A DNA stretch of 64,000 nucleotides from Streptosporangium becharense. Lineage in GTDB: Bacteria > Actinomycetota > Actinomycetes > Streptosporangiales > Streptosporangiaceae. Positions 16,334 through 24,410 of this stretch are shown here, one piece after another; position 1 is the first letter of the stretch, and each line of letters begins with the position of its first letter. A program made the translations under genes and the position numbers. The notes under the pieces were generated by a model, which was not told the DNA's origin, did no database searches, and worked only from the letters and a program-made list of their open reading frames with translations. The DNA is taken from assembly GCF_014204985.1 (NCBI RefSeq), contig NZ_JACHMP010000001.1, positions 3,286,001 to 3,350,000 of the forward strand. Direction: 5' to 3'.

Positions 16334-16780
16334 TCAGCTCGCTCCTCCACGCTCGACGATGGTGTTGTAGGTCGTGCACACGGGCTCGCCGTCGACGGTC
16401 GCGACGTCGCTCTTGACCGTGATCAGCTCGTTGCGGCCGACGCTGCGGATGTCGGTCACGGTGGAGACGCAGACAAGCTCGTCTCCGGCGTGGATCGGCC
16501 GGTGATACTCGAAACGCTGCTCTCCGTGGACCACCATGGCGAAGTTCAGCCCCAGCTCGGGGTCTCCCAGGATCGACCCGCCGGCGAGGCTGAACACGAT
16601 CGGGAACGTGGGCGGTGCGATCACGTCGGGGTACCCGGCCGCTTGCGCGGCCTCCCTGTCCCGGTAGAGCGGGTTGTCATCGCCGATCGCCGCCGCGAAC
16701 TCCTTGATCTTCACGCGACTGACCTCGTAAGGCGCGGAAGGCGCGGACGCCCGCCCGACGAAATCACGGTTCAGAGCCAT
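16334..16780 (-). CDS. hadA: MaoC-like dehydratase N-terminal-type subunit A
   Basis: The product is 148 aa, hot-dog fold (FAS1 dehydratase-like), beginning MALNRDFVGRAS. It contains IGDDNPLYRD in place of the full catalytic motif, as expected for the stabilising A subunit. AAAGGAG precedes the ATG at 16780. It pairs with hadB, which follows after one nucleotide. Confidence 0.87.
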   Translation of the reverse strand: MALNRDFVGRASAPSAPYEVSRVKIKEFAAAIGDDNPLYRDREAAQAAGYPDVIAPPTFPIVFSLAGGSILGDPELGLNFAMVVHGEQRFEYHRPIHAGDELVCVSTVTDIRSVGRNELITVKSDVATVDGEPVCTTYNTIVERGGAS

Positions 16781-16838
16781 CGTGCTCCTTTGCGGATACC
16801 GAGCTGATGAGGCCGGCACCTGTGGTTGGGCCGACAGT

Positions 16839-16977
16839 GACAGAATAAGATTCCATAACGTGGCCCCGGCGGGCCACCAGGAAACCGTAGCCCGACCCGC
16901 CCCCGCATCGGCTGTCGATCAGGGGCAACGCCCCCGAGGAAAAGCTGTGCGGATACGACAGGAGCGCGGATACGACA
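16839..16977 (-). promoter_or_regulatory. Candidate hadA promoter region with a 12-bp direct repeat
   Basis: Between the rpmG terminator and hadA, GCGGATACGACA occurs twice, at 16949-16960 and 16966-16977 (17 bp apart). An AT-rich patch (ATTCCATAACG, about 16850-16860) follows toward hadA. Either could be promoter elements or an operator for the had operon; I cannot assign -35/-10 hexamers with confidence. Confidence 0.35.
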
Positions 16978-16979
16978 AA

Positions 16980-17007
16980 CCGGCGCCCCCTCGTTCGGGG
17001 ACGCCGG
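16980..17007 (-). terminator. Rho-independent terminator after rpmG
   Basis: A strong GC hairpin lies 68 bp past the rpmG stop (arms CCGGCG and CGCCGG, inner CCCC/GGGG, loop CGTT region). On the minus strand it is followed by TTTGTCG. It separates rpmG from hadA. Confidence 0.7.
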
Positions 17008-17074
17008 TTGTCGTCGAGTTCGAGCGTGCCGTCGAGGCACTCATCTCCCGTACGAGCGGGAGGCCGCGCGAGAA

Positions 17075-17239
17075 CTAGCGGGTCTCGCGGTGCGCCTGGT
17101 GCGTCTTGCAGTTCGGGCAGTACTTCTTCAGCTCAAGCCGATCCGGGTCGTTGCGCCGGTTCTTCCGCGTGATGTAGTTGCGGTGCTTGCACTCCTGGCA
17201 GGCCAGCGTGATCTTCGGCCTAACGTCGGTGGCAGCCAC
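17075..17239 (-). CDS. rpmG: 50S ribosomal protein L33
   Basis: The product is 54 aa, the normal length, beginning at [23 protein letters not shown]. It has two CxxC pairs (CQEC and CPNC), so it is the zinc-binding (C+) L33 form. The start is fixed by homology and by GAAAGG upstream. It follows tRNA-Met and tRNA-Thr on the same strand, a common actinobacterial order. Confidence 0.95.
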   Translation of the reverse strand: MAATDVRPKITLACQECKHRNYITRKNRRNDPDRLELKKYCPNCKTHQAHRETR

Positions 17240-17318
17240 TTGGGAGTGCCTTTCTACGTTCGGGACAGTGGACAACCCACACGTAGGTCCTCCCTTGAGG
17301 AGAGGACCCGGTGGGTAG

Positions 17319-17392
17319 TAGCGGAGGCCGGACTTGAACCGGCGACACAACGATTATGAGCCGTTTGCTCTGCCTGACTGAGCTACTCCGCC
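17319..17392 (-). tRNA. tRNA-Met (CAT)
   Basis: A complete cloverleaf reads on the minus strand: acceptor GGCGGAG/CTCCGCT, D-arm GCTC/GAGC, anticodon loop CTCATAA (CAT), and T-arm GCCGG-TTCAAGT-CCGGC. No CCA is encoded. It is elongator-like. A CATAAT at 17495-17490 (minus) about 100 bp upstream could be a -10 element. Confidence 0.95.
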
Positions 17393-17555
17393 TTGAGGCC
17401 GACGAAATCGACCGACCTCGCAAGGATACCCGACCCGCAGAGTGCCTGCGTACTTGCGCAGGTCGGGGCGATCGCTTCCGGGTCACCCCATTATGCCCGT
17501 TCGCGGTCGGGAACCTTGAGCATTTTTGGACGAGCCTGTCCGGCCCTCCACGCCG

Positions 17556-17583
17556 AAGGCCCCAACCAACAGGTCAGGGCCTT
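17556..17583 (-). terminator. Possible hairpin terminator after tRNA-Thr
   Basis: AAGGCCC (17556-17562) pairs with GGGCCTT (17577-17583), with further ACC/GGT pairing inside, 10 bp beyond the tRNA-Thr 3' end. No T-run follows on the minus strand, so termination strength is uncertain. Confidence 0.4.
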
Positions 17584-17592
17584 GGGCTTTTG

Positions 17593-17665
17593 AGCCCCTT
17601 TACGGAATCGAACCGTAGACCTTCTCCTTACCATGGAGACGCTCTGCCGACTGAGCTAAAGGGGC
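17593..17665 (-). tRNA. tRNA-Thr (GGT)
   Basis: A complete cloverleaf reads on the minus strand: acceptor GCCCCTT/AAGGGGC, anticodon stem TCTCC/GGAGA with loop ATGGTAA (GGT), and T-arm TACGG-TTCGATT-CCGTA. No CCA is encoded. The downstream neighbour is tRNA-Met. Confidence 0.95.
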
Positions 17666-17891
17666 CTGTCCGTGTCGCTCTCGCTTGCGGACAGGTGTAA
17701 CCATACACGCCTCCGGAGCGGGATGCGAAATCAATCGGCGAGCACCCGGAGCGAGGTGCATCTCGGGCATCTCCCGCAATGCCGGAGATCGCAGCCGCCC
17801 GCCGCACGAGCTCCCCGCCGGCGCACCTCCACCACACGGGCAACGGCCCTTACGGCACGGACAGCGGTCCTCACCACACGGGCAACGGCCC

Positions 17892-18383
17892 TCACGGCGT
17901 GGGCAGCGCTCCGGAGAGTGTGTCCGCCGGACTCTCCGGATGGGGGAAGTCACCGTCAGCGGCGAAGCGGGTGAAGAACCTCTTTCCCCCGATCTCCCGG
18001 ACGGCGCCGAGCTCGACCGTCGCGGCGTACGGTTCGGCGAGACAACCCGGCATGCACCAGGTTCCGCTCAGCAGCCCTCTGCCGGCCGCCCGCCGCGGCC
18101 CCCAGGTCCGCCAGACGACGTCGCGCATCGAGCTGAACTCCGACAGGACCAGATTGGCGGGCCTGCGGTCGGCCCGCCCCTCCTCGGCGCCGTAGAGGTT
18201 GAACACGTGAACCGGTCCGGCGCCGGCCACGAGCCCCGCGGCCGAGGCGTGCCGCAGGGCCGTGATCACGCCACTCCGGGAGGTCGCGATCGCGCCGGAC
18301 GCCGACGGGCCCGTCGCGACCACGGCGAGCCCCAGCCCGAGAGCCGCAGCTCCCAGGCCCAGCGCCACGGTGATCCTTCTCAC
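17892..18383 (-). CDS. Secreted or membrane-anchored hypothetical protein
   Basis: The product is 163 aa. The GTG at 18383 has GAGGAGAG 5 nt upstream and gives RRITVALGLGAAALGLGLAV, a clear signal or anchor segment. The mature part has two nearby cysteines (SGTWCMPGCLAEP), which could form a disulfide. No family is recognised. Longer in-frame readings upstream lack a ribosome binding site and have atypical composition. Confidence 0.6.
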   Translation of the reverse strand: MRRITVALGLGAAALGLGLAVVATGPSASGAIATSRSGVITALRHASAAGLVAGAGPVHVFNLYGAEEGRADRRPANLVLSEFSSMRDVVWRTWGPRRAAGRGLLSGTWCMPGCLAEPYAATVELGAVREIGGKRFFTRFAADGDFPHPESPADTLSGALPTP

Positions 18384-18866
18384 GTCTCTCCTCGTTCTCG
18401 CACGTCGAAAACCTCCGGCGGGAGGAACCGCACCCCCGCCGGGCGGTGGCCACCGACCGGCGGCCTCTTCTGGCCACGACCCTGGACACCAAGAACACGT
18501 TATGCGATCGAACGGACACGGAAAGCCACATCGGGCCTCCTCGTCCTGAGACCGCGCACCGGTGCGCCATCCTGTTGTCGGCAGCCGAGAGGTCGCCGCC
18601 CCACCCGAGGCGCCGTCGAACCGCCGTCGAACCGCCGTCGCACGCGGCGGGAAGGTGGCCGGGCCCGCCGCAGGTCCGTCGAGCTCCGCCCGGAGCGAAC
18701 TAGGGCCGCCGGGTTCCACTCCGGAGCGGACCGGGAAGCGTGACACGGCGGAAGGCGACGCTCGGAAAATCGCTGCCTTTCGCCGACAGCGCCTTTTCGA
18801 CGCGTCGTTTGTCAGTGTCTTTTGCCGACCATTTGACGGCGTCTTTTGCCGACCGTAAGGAGCACC
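18384..18866. other. 483-bp intergenic region with short direct repeats
   Basis: No gene is supported. It contains a three-copy 11-bp tandem repeat CGCCGTCGAAC at 18611-18643 and a 14-bp direct repeat GTCTTTTGCCGACC at 18817-18830 and 18841-18854. The second is immediately upstream of the ribosome binding site of the gene at 18867 and may be an operator. A GAGGAGG-ATG on the minus strand near 18530 opens a reading frame that runs out of phase into the secreted protein gene; I do not call it. Confidence 0.5.
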
Positions 18867-19178
18867 GTGCTGCAGAACCCTCGCGTGGCGACGATCCGGG
18901 CGCTCGACGAGAGCGACAGGCCGCATATGTATTGGCACGGAATGGACGTCGACGGCCATGTATGGCTGTTCGAGACCGTCATCGACGACGGCGGGGAATA
19001 CTGGCCCGTACGCCACGCCGAACTGGGCCCGGACGGCATTTCCCGCAGATACTCCTGGGATCACATCGAGGACGAGCACGGTTTCCTGGCCGAGGGACCG
19101 CTCTATCCCGACGACTTCGGTCTCAACGCCCTGACCGCCGAGGAGTTCGGCACGCTCTGGGCCGCACTCAACCGGTGA
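18867..19178 (+). CDS. Hypothetical protein (103 aa)
   Basis: It starts at GTG with TAAGGAG 6 nt upstream. The product is acidic and rich in aromatic residues (HMYWHGMDVDGHVWLFETVI), with no signal peptide or membrane segment. No domain is recognised. A 14-bp direct repeat precedes it. Codon use is typical of the chromosome. Confidence 0.65.
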   Translation: MLQNPRVATIRALDESDRPHMYWHGMDVDGHVWLFETVIDDGGEYWPVRHAELGPDGISRRYSWDHIEDEHGFLAEGPLYPDDFGLNALTAEEFGTLWAALNR

Positions 19179-19274
19179 GGACGCCCTCCTCGGCGCTCTT
19201 CGCCCAGCCGCAGAGAAACCGCAGAGAATCCACTCGCCGGTTTCCGGACCGCTGACCGGCCCGGTGGCCACCGG

Positions 19275-19559
19275 TCACGTGAGGTCGGCCATCACGTCCG
19301 CGCGCTCGGCGTCGCGTTCCACGCTGATGACGCGGACCTGCGGCGACGCGCCGGTGACGAGCCAGGCGAGCCCCACTCCGCATCCTGTTCCCGTCTCGGC
19401 CACCGAGGAGGGGACGCCACCCGCGAGAGTCTGCAACAGACGGCCCTGCTCAGGACGGCAGGAGAAGGGGAAGGCGAGTCTCTCGGCGAGCCGGACCGCA
19501 CGGGCCACGAGTGGCGGCATGTCCGAAAGACGGTAGGCGTCGGTCCCGTTCAACGACAT
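19275..19559 (-). pseudogene. Truncated O-methyltransferase (N-terminal fragment)
   Basis: The 94-aa reading begins MSLNGTDAYRLSDMPPLVARA and reaches the SAM-binding motif I region (ETGTGCGVGLAWLV) and motif II (VRVISVERDAERADV). It then stops. Class I O-methyltransferases of this type are about 200 aa, so the C-terminal half with the metal/substrate site is missing. The sequence past the stop does not continue the family in any frame I checked. A functional short protein is unlikely. Confidence 0.6.
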
Positions 19560-19810
19560 ACGACAAGGATGACCGGTTCACGCCCCCCGCGGCCCTTCGC
19601 CCTCGCCTTTCACCCCTCGACTGCCCCCGGCCGCTCCGCCCGGCCGGCGGCCGGGGATCCTCCCGGTCACCCGCACCTTCGGACCTCCACCCGTTTTCGT
19701 GATTCGAGACGCCCACGCACCGGCCGGGAATCGGATAGGGACAATCCACTTCGACGAACCCGGATTACCGTTTCATAAATGAGTGGACATGCCCTGCTAA
19801 CGTGCCGGAT

Positions 19811-20542
19811 ATGGGCATCATCGACGTCGACCGGTTCGTCGCCGACGGATTCGTCAAACTGGAAGCGGCCGTTCCCCGGGAGACCGGTGACGCCGCGAGA
19901 GCGCTGCTGTGGCGACAGATCGGCCTGTCGCCGCAGGATCCGGCCGGGTGGAAGGAGCCGGTGGTGTGGGCGGCGGACCTCACCGGTGAGGGTCCGCTCG
20001 GAGAGATCATGCGGAGCAGGCGGCTGGCCGGGGCACTCGACGAGATCTGTGGGTCCGGCGGCTGGGCGCCGCGCGGCGCGCTCGGCATGGTGCCGGTCCG
20101 GTTCCCGCGCCTGCCCCCCGCCGACGACCGGGGATGGCACATCGACGCCAACGCCGCCCAGCCGGACGGCAGCTACCTGTGCAGCGGGCGGCCGGAGACG
20201 ATGCTGCTGCTGGTCCTGCTGTCGGACGTCGGTCCCGACGACGCGCCGACCCGCATCAGGGTCGGCTCGCACCGGGACGCGGCCGCGGTGCTGACGGGCC
20301 GCGCGCTCGACCCGTTCGAGGCCGGGCCGCTGGTGGACGCGGCCAGTTCACACCGTCCGCTCGCCTACGCGACAGGCCGGCCCGGCGACATGTATCTGGT
20401 CCACCCCTTTACCGTCCACGCCGCCGACGAGCACCGGGGAACCGAGCCGAGGTTCATGTCCCAGGGGCCCGTCTTCCTGACCGAACCGGTGACTCCGGAC
20501 GGATCCAACGCGCTGGCCCGAGCGATGGCGGACGGCGCCTGA
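19811..20542 (+). CDS. Phytanoyl-CoA dioxygenase (PhyH)-like enzyme
   Basis: The product is about 243 aa. The Fe(II)/2-oxoglutarate triad is suggested by HID in WHIDANAA and the distal His in HPFTVHAADEHRG, followed by an Arg that would hold 2-oxoglutarate (TEPRF). The substrate is unknown. There is no ribosome binding site at the ATG, but TAACGT ends 7 nt before it, as in leaderless actinobacterial transcripts. A GTG 9 bp upstream is the alternative start. It is a lone gene beside a methyltransferase fragment. Confidence 0.75.
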   Translation: MGIIDVDRFVADGFVKLEAAVPRETGDAARALLWRQIGLSPQDPAGWKEPVVWAADLTGEGPLGEIMRSRRLAGALDEICGSGGWAPRGALGMVPVRFPRLPPADDRGWHIDANAAQPDGSYLCSGRPETMLLLVLLSDVGPDDAPTRIRVGSHRDAAAVLTGRALDPFEAGPLVDAASSHRPLAYATGRPGDMYLVHPFTVHAADEHRGTEPRFMSQGPVFLTEPVTPDGSNALARAMADGA

Positions 20543-20644
20543 CCCGCACGACCACCGTCACCGGCGGACGCTCCTTGATCCTGCACGACCGCCGTCGTCG
20601 ACCGGTTCGAAGAACGCCCGCCTCGGAATCCTGCCGCTTCGCTG

Positions 20645-21751
20645 CTATTCGGTGTTCGTGACCCCGGGCAGGGTCAGTCGCGTGAGCTTGCCAGAGTAGC
20701 GGGCCAACTGCCGGGCCTGTCCGGTGTCGACGTCGACCGCGTAGGTGCCGACTTCCGTGTCTCGGTAAATGATCGTGACTTCGGATCCGCTCACCCAGAG
20801 GGAGGCGCCGGAGACACCGCCGTCCTTCGGCAGGCCGCGGACGGCGACCTTCCGCAAGGTCCGCCCGGTCCTGGCGTCGAGAAGGGTGAGGGTGCGCTTC
20901 TCGACGCTCCGCGTCGTCTTGAACTCGAAGGCGGCCATCGTGCGGCCGTCCGGGGCGAGTTCGCTGAAATTGATGAACACGCCGTCGAAGCGCACCGGCG
21001 TGCCCCCACCGGTGACGGGCATCAGCCACAGGTCGGTCCTGACGTACCGGACCAGCGCGGCGACACCGTCCTTGATGCTGATCGCCTCGAACTTGCCGGG
21101 CACCGGCACCTTCTTGCCGGTCCGCATGTCGATCAGCAGCCCGGGATCCTTGCTCCCCTCCCTCGGGTCGAAGATCACGTGGCGTCCGTCGTCGGACACC
21201 ACGAGCATGGAACCTGCGCCGATCAGTTCCTCCTTCACCGTGACGGAGGAGGTCGCCTCGGAACCGCTCACCAGGTCGCGGACCACGTGCGCCTGTGCCC
21301 GGCGGCTGTAGTAGGCGAGCATGCGCCCGTCCCGGCTGATCGCGACGGGCACGTTCCACCCCTTGGCGTTCCTGACGAGCGCCTGCGACAGCCGGTAGGT
21401 CGTGCCGGTGCCGGTGACCACCCGCCACTCGACGGCGCTGCAGTCGAGGGGCTGCCGCAGCTCCGGGTCGACTCTGCAGGGCGTCTGATACGCGTGGCTC
21501 AGCGACTCCACCTTGCCGTCGGGCAGGTCGGGCACCGTGTCCACGTTCCGCGGCGTGGCCTTGTCGTCACCGTTCGCTCCCGGCAGTGTCACGGCTGCCG
21601 TCGCCACGCCGAGCGCCGTGACCGCCGCGACCGCGGTCAGCGTCAGGGTGGTGCGCCGCCTGCGACGGTGACCGGCGATGGCCAGGTCGGCCAGGTTCAC
21701 CAAGGGGGCTTCGTCGGCGATGTCGTCCAGCGCATCGTGTAGCCCCGTCAT
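20645..21751 (-). CDS. Membrane-anchored beta-propeller protein, partner of a SigE-type sigma factor
   Basis: The product is 368 aa. A short cytoplasmic N-terminus (MTGLHDALDDIADEAPLVNL, HRRRRR) precedes one membrane segment (about residues 36-55). The rest is extracytoplasmic with propeller-like blades (AISRDGRMLAYYSRR, VVSDDGRHVIFDP, LAPDGRTMAAFEF). Its ATG overlaps the sigma factor stop by 4 bp. This arrangement suggests it senses an outside signal and holds or regulates the sigma factor, although no classical zinc anti-sigma motif is visible. Confidence 0.75.
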   Translation of the reverse strand: MTGLHDALDDIADEAPLVNLADLAIAGHRRRRRTTLTLTAVAAVTALGVATAAVTLPGANGDDKATPRNVDTVPDLPDGKVESLSHAYQTPCRVDPELRQPLDCSAVEWRVVTGTGTTYRLSQALVRNAKGWNVPVAISRDGRMLAYYSRRAQAHVVRDLVSGSEATSSVTVKEELIGAGSMLVVSDDGRHVIFDPREGSKDPGLLIDMRTGKKVPVPGKFEAISIKDGVAALVRYVRTDLWLMPVTGGGTPVRFDGVFINFSELAPDGRTMAAFEFKTTRSVEKRTLTLLDARTGRTLRKVAVRGLPKDGGVSGASLWVSGSEVTIIYRDTEVGTYAVDVDTGQARQLARYSGKLTRLTLPGVTNTE

Positions 21752-22266
21752 CGGACTGCCTCCATGATCTCAGGATCGGACAACAGGTGCGCCAGCTCAG
21801 GCGCGAGCGTGCGCAGACGGGTCAGCGCGTGATGGGTCTGACTCTTGACGGTGCCCACCGAACAACCGAGTGTCTCGGCTGTCTGCGTTTCGGTGAGGTC
21901 TTCCCAGAAGCGAAGCACGATCACGGCACGCTGTTTGGGCGTCAGCTTGGCCAGCGCCTGGCGCAGCATGATCCGGTCAAGTGCGGCCTCGTCGTAGGAG
22001 GCGCCGTGTTCCGGTGGATCGGCGCTCGACAGTTCGGGGCGTGGCCTGCGCCACCAGGAGATGTACTGGTTGACCAGCGCCTTGCGGGTGTAGGCCTCCG
22101 GATTACCGTTCCTGGACAGCTTGGGCCACTGCCCCACGACCTTGATCAGGACGCTCTGTAACAGGTCCTCGGCGAGGTGAGCATCTCCCGTGAGCAGGTA
22201 AGCGGCCCGCATCAGCGCCTGCTGACGGGCGAGCACGAACTCGCGGAAGCCGTCGTGATGATTCAA
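21748..22266 (-). CDS. SigE-family ECF RNA polymerase sigma factor
   Basis: The product is 172 aa. Region 2 is at FVLARQQALMRAAYLLTGD and AEDLLQSVLIKVVGQWPKL. Region 4 is at LTPKQRAVIVLRFWEDLTET, QTAETLGCSVGTVKSQTHHA. The pattern fits the actinobacterial SigE-50 subgroup. The neighbouring membrane propeller gene overlaps it and is probably its signal partner. The target promoters are not known. Confidence 0.9.
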   Translation of the reverse strand: MNHHDGFREFVLARQQALMRAAYLLTGDAHLAEDLLQSVLIKVVGQWPKLSRNGNPEAYTRKALVNQYISWWRRPRPELSSADPPEHGASYDEAALDRIMLRQALAKLTPKQRAVIVLRFWEDLTETQTAETLGCSVGTVKSQTHHALTRLRTLAPELAHLLSDPEIMEAVR

Positions 22267-22346
22267 TGCGTTCTCCTCTCACCCGTTCCCAACGCGCCTT
22301 ACGGGGCGAATGGTTGTAGCCCTTCCACCTTCACCAGTCATGTTCG

Positions 22347-22514
22347 TCATGTGGTCGGTCTGGGCCCGGGTGCGGAGGAGACAGCGGCCTTGTCCTGTGG
22401 CCACACCGGCCACAGATCGTCGTAGTCCGCGCCATGGGTGATCGAACCGTGGGCCACCCGGATGAGAGGCGTGACCGGTTCGAAGGTCTCCCCATGTGCC
22501 TGCGGGTGCCGCAT
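22347..22514 (-). CDS. Possible small protein (55 aa)
   Basis: In a 340-bp gap, a minus-strand frame begins at an ATG (22514) and reads MRHPQAHGETFEPVTPLIRV then HGSITHGADYDDLWPVWPQD, ending in a Pro/Ser tail. Third-position GC is high and the composition looks protein-like. The frame is closed by a TGA just upstream and there is no good ribosome binding site. It could be a genuine small gene or the tail of a decayed longer gene. No family is recognised. Confidence 0.35.
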   Translation of the reverse strand: MRHPQAHGETFEPVTPLIRVAHGSITHGADYDDLWPVWPQDKAAVSSAPGPRPTT

Positions 22515-22607
22515 ACCAGGTCAAAGCCAGTCTGCCCTCGCTCCTGGCGAATACCCCGGAGCCGGAGCATCCCCGGCGGGAGCCACGTCCCCGGCCGGTC
22601 TGGCCGG

Positions 22608-23186
22608 CTACCTCGCCCTCAGCACGTAGATGAGCACGAGGGCGGTGAAGAGGGTGAGGATGACGCCCAGGCCGAACAGGAAACCGGGCCCCCCGAGTTC
22701 TTTCCTTCCGGCGCCGCCGAGGTCGACCACGACGGTTTCGGCGACCACGTCGTGCAGGCATCGGCGTTCCGAACCGACGAATATCCACAGCGCGTCGACC
22801 AGGTTGATCAGCACCCCGGAGTACGGCGTCAACATCAGAGCGGGGTAGACAAGGGCGCGAATTCCCGCATTGCGGAGGCTCGGTGGTTCTCCGGTCGCCG
22901 TGGAGACCACCTTCAAGCGGCAGAGCCGCTTACCGGGCGTCTGGCCCCACAACGCGTGCTGCAACCAGAAGTAGACGGCGAGAAGGCCCGTCACCGCGAC
23001 GTCGATCGGCCAATCGGGGTTTTCCGCGTACAGGTTGAGATAACCGAAGAAGGGAGCTTCACCCGATGCCTCGGGGATCTCAAAAGTTAACGGATAGAGC
23101 GGCGAGATCGCTATCTGGAAGATCAGGCAGTCGATGAGGAGAGCTACGAAACGGTGACGCCTCGCGGCGAGGGATGGTCTCGTCAA
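22608..23186 (-). CDS. RDD family membrane protein
   Basis: The RDD domain is recognised by AARRHRFVALLIDC at the start, GQTPGKRLCRLKVV in the middle, and about four membrane helices. The 192-aa reading must start at a TTG that sits only 2 nt after AGGA. A better N-terminus, MTIAPP, begins at an ATG (23208) in another frame. A 7-G run at 23192-23198 separates the two, so removing one base would join them. RDD proteins are sometimes linked to sodium or osmotic tolerance; the function here is unknown. Confidence 0.75.
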   Translation of the reverse strand: MTRPSLAARRHRFVALLIDCLIFQIAISPLYPLTFEIPEASGEAPFFGYLNLYAENPDWPIDVAVTGLLAVYFWLQHALWGQTPGKRLCRLKVVSTATGEPPSLRNAGIRALVYPALMLTPYSGVLINLVDALWIFVGSERRCLHDVVAETVVVDLGGAGRKELGGPGFLFGLGVILTLFTALVLIYVLRAR

Positions 23187-23302
23187 TTCCTGGGGGGGCG
23201 ATTGTCATGAAAGTCAGTGTGCCGGACGGCTTTGACGCGTAAAACCGGGGGGCGGAGAATTCGCGGGCGGCGCGGCATTCCGTCACGGTGAACGCCGAGC
23301 GG

Positions 23303-24166
23303 TCATCCCCTGGATGGGCTGCGGCGGCGCAGCAGGAGTCCGGTGCCGGCGGCGAGGATGAGAAGGAAGCCGGTAAGTACGAGCACTCGCCCGTCGGGGC
23401 CGGCCTGGCCCCCGCCCCCGGTCGCGGCTCCCCCGGACGGTGTCTCGATCACCCTGCCGCCCTCCTCCGCATCGGTCGGCCGCGAGCTCGACGTCACCGG
23501 TGCGGGATCATCAGGTGACTGGTCGTCCGCGGACGCCGTGGCCGTGTCGCTCGGCTGTGGACTCGGGGTCACCGGTACGGAGTCGGCGGGCCGGTCGTCC
23601 GCGGAGGCGACGGTGAGGGTGTAGGTCGTCAGGGCGGTGGGGTTCCGCACCTCGCACTGGATCGACGGTTCATTGGTCCTGGTCCCGAAATTGATGGCGG
23701 CCGGCCGCACCGTCGCGGTGCCCGTGCTGGACGGGGTGGTCTTCAGGGAGACCGTGGTCATCGGCAGGGGGATGGTCTGGCCCGCGCTGAGGGTGTCGAT
23801 CTCACCTACCCCGGTGGCGGAGGTCAATCCGGGGAACCCGCTGATGGACGCGTACGCGTACAGTTCGGTGCCGTCGGCCAGTCCCGTGGCGGGCGCCTTC
23901 AGCGCGGAGGTATCGTCGACGTAGACTCCACGCCATTCGATGGTCATCTGCTTACCCGGTGTGGCGTCGGGCGGCATCATCAGCTCGACCTTGACCTTGA
24001 TATCTTGTTTCTCTGCCACGCCGGTGGTGGTGCACCGGTAGTCAACGATGTCGGTGGCGACGATCACACCCTGCTGCGGCTTCGAGACGACGGCATGCGC
24101 CGGCTGGCAGAGCGGGGCCAGGCCGCCGGCCAGGGCGACGAGCGAGAGAATCGAGCGGATACGCAA
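23303..24166 (-). CDS. Secreted protein with C-terminal membrane anchor
   Basis: The product is 287 aa. A TTG at 24166 with CAGGAG 5 nt upstream gives the signal peptide RIRSILSLVALAGGLAPLCQ. The beta-rich body (VELMMPPDATPGKQMTIEWR) resembles actinobacterial DUF6801-type secreted domains, but this is tentative. A Ser/Thr/Pro/Asp-rich stalk follows, then a terminal hydrophobic helix and Arg-rich tail (FLLILAAGTGLLLRRR). It has no LPxTG sortase motif. The protein is probably displayed on the cell surface. Confidence 0.7.
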   Translation of the reverse strand: MRIRSILSLVALAGGLAPLCQPAHAVVSKPQQGVIVATDIVDYRCTTTGVAEKQDIKVKVELMMPPDATPGKQMTIEWRGVYVDDTSALKAPATGLADGTELYAYASISGFPGLTSATGVGEIDTLSAGQTIPLPMTTVSLKTTPSSTGTATVRPAAINFGTRTNEPSIQCEVRNPTALTTYTLTVASADDRPADSVPVTPSPQPSDTATASADDQSPDDPAPVTSSSRPTDAEEGGRVIETPSGGAATGGGGQAGPDGRVLVLTGFLLILAAGTGLLLRRRSPSRG

Positions 24167-24410
24167 AGCGACTCCTGTTACGACAGATGGTGCACAGGAG
24201 ACGGGGCGGGAGGACATCCGGTTGACAGCGCCGAACCCTGAACACGTCTCCCGGTCGGGGGGGAACACGCGGCGGGCCGACAGCGGCGATGCCCACAGGG
24301 AACGCGGCCTCAAGCACCCGGGCCGTGGCCGCCCACCGAGCAGCGAAACACCTGGGAATGGGTCGAGTACGTCGGCCACCATGTCCCGCGGTACGCGAGT
24401 CGGGAGGGCC

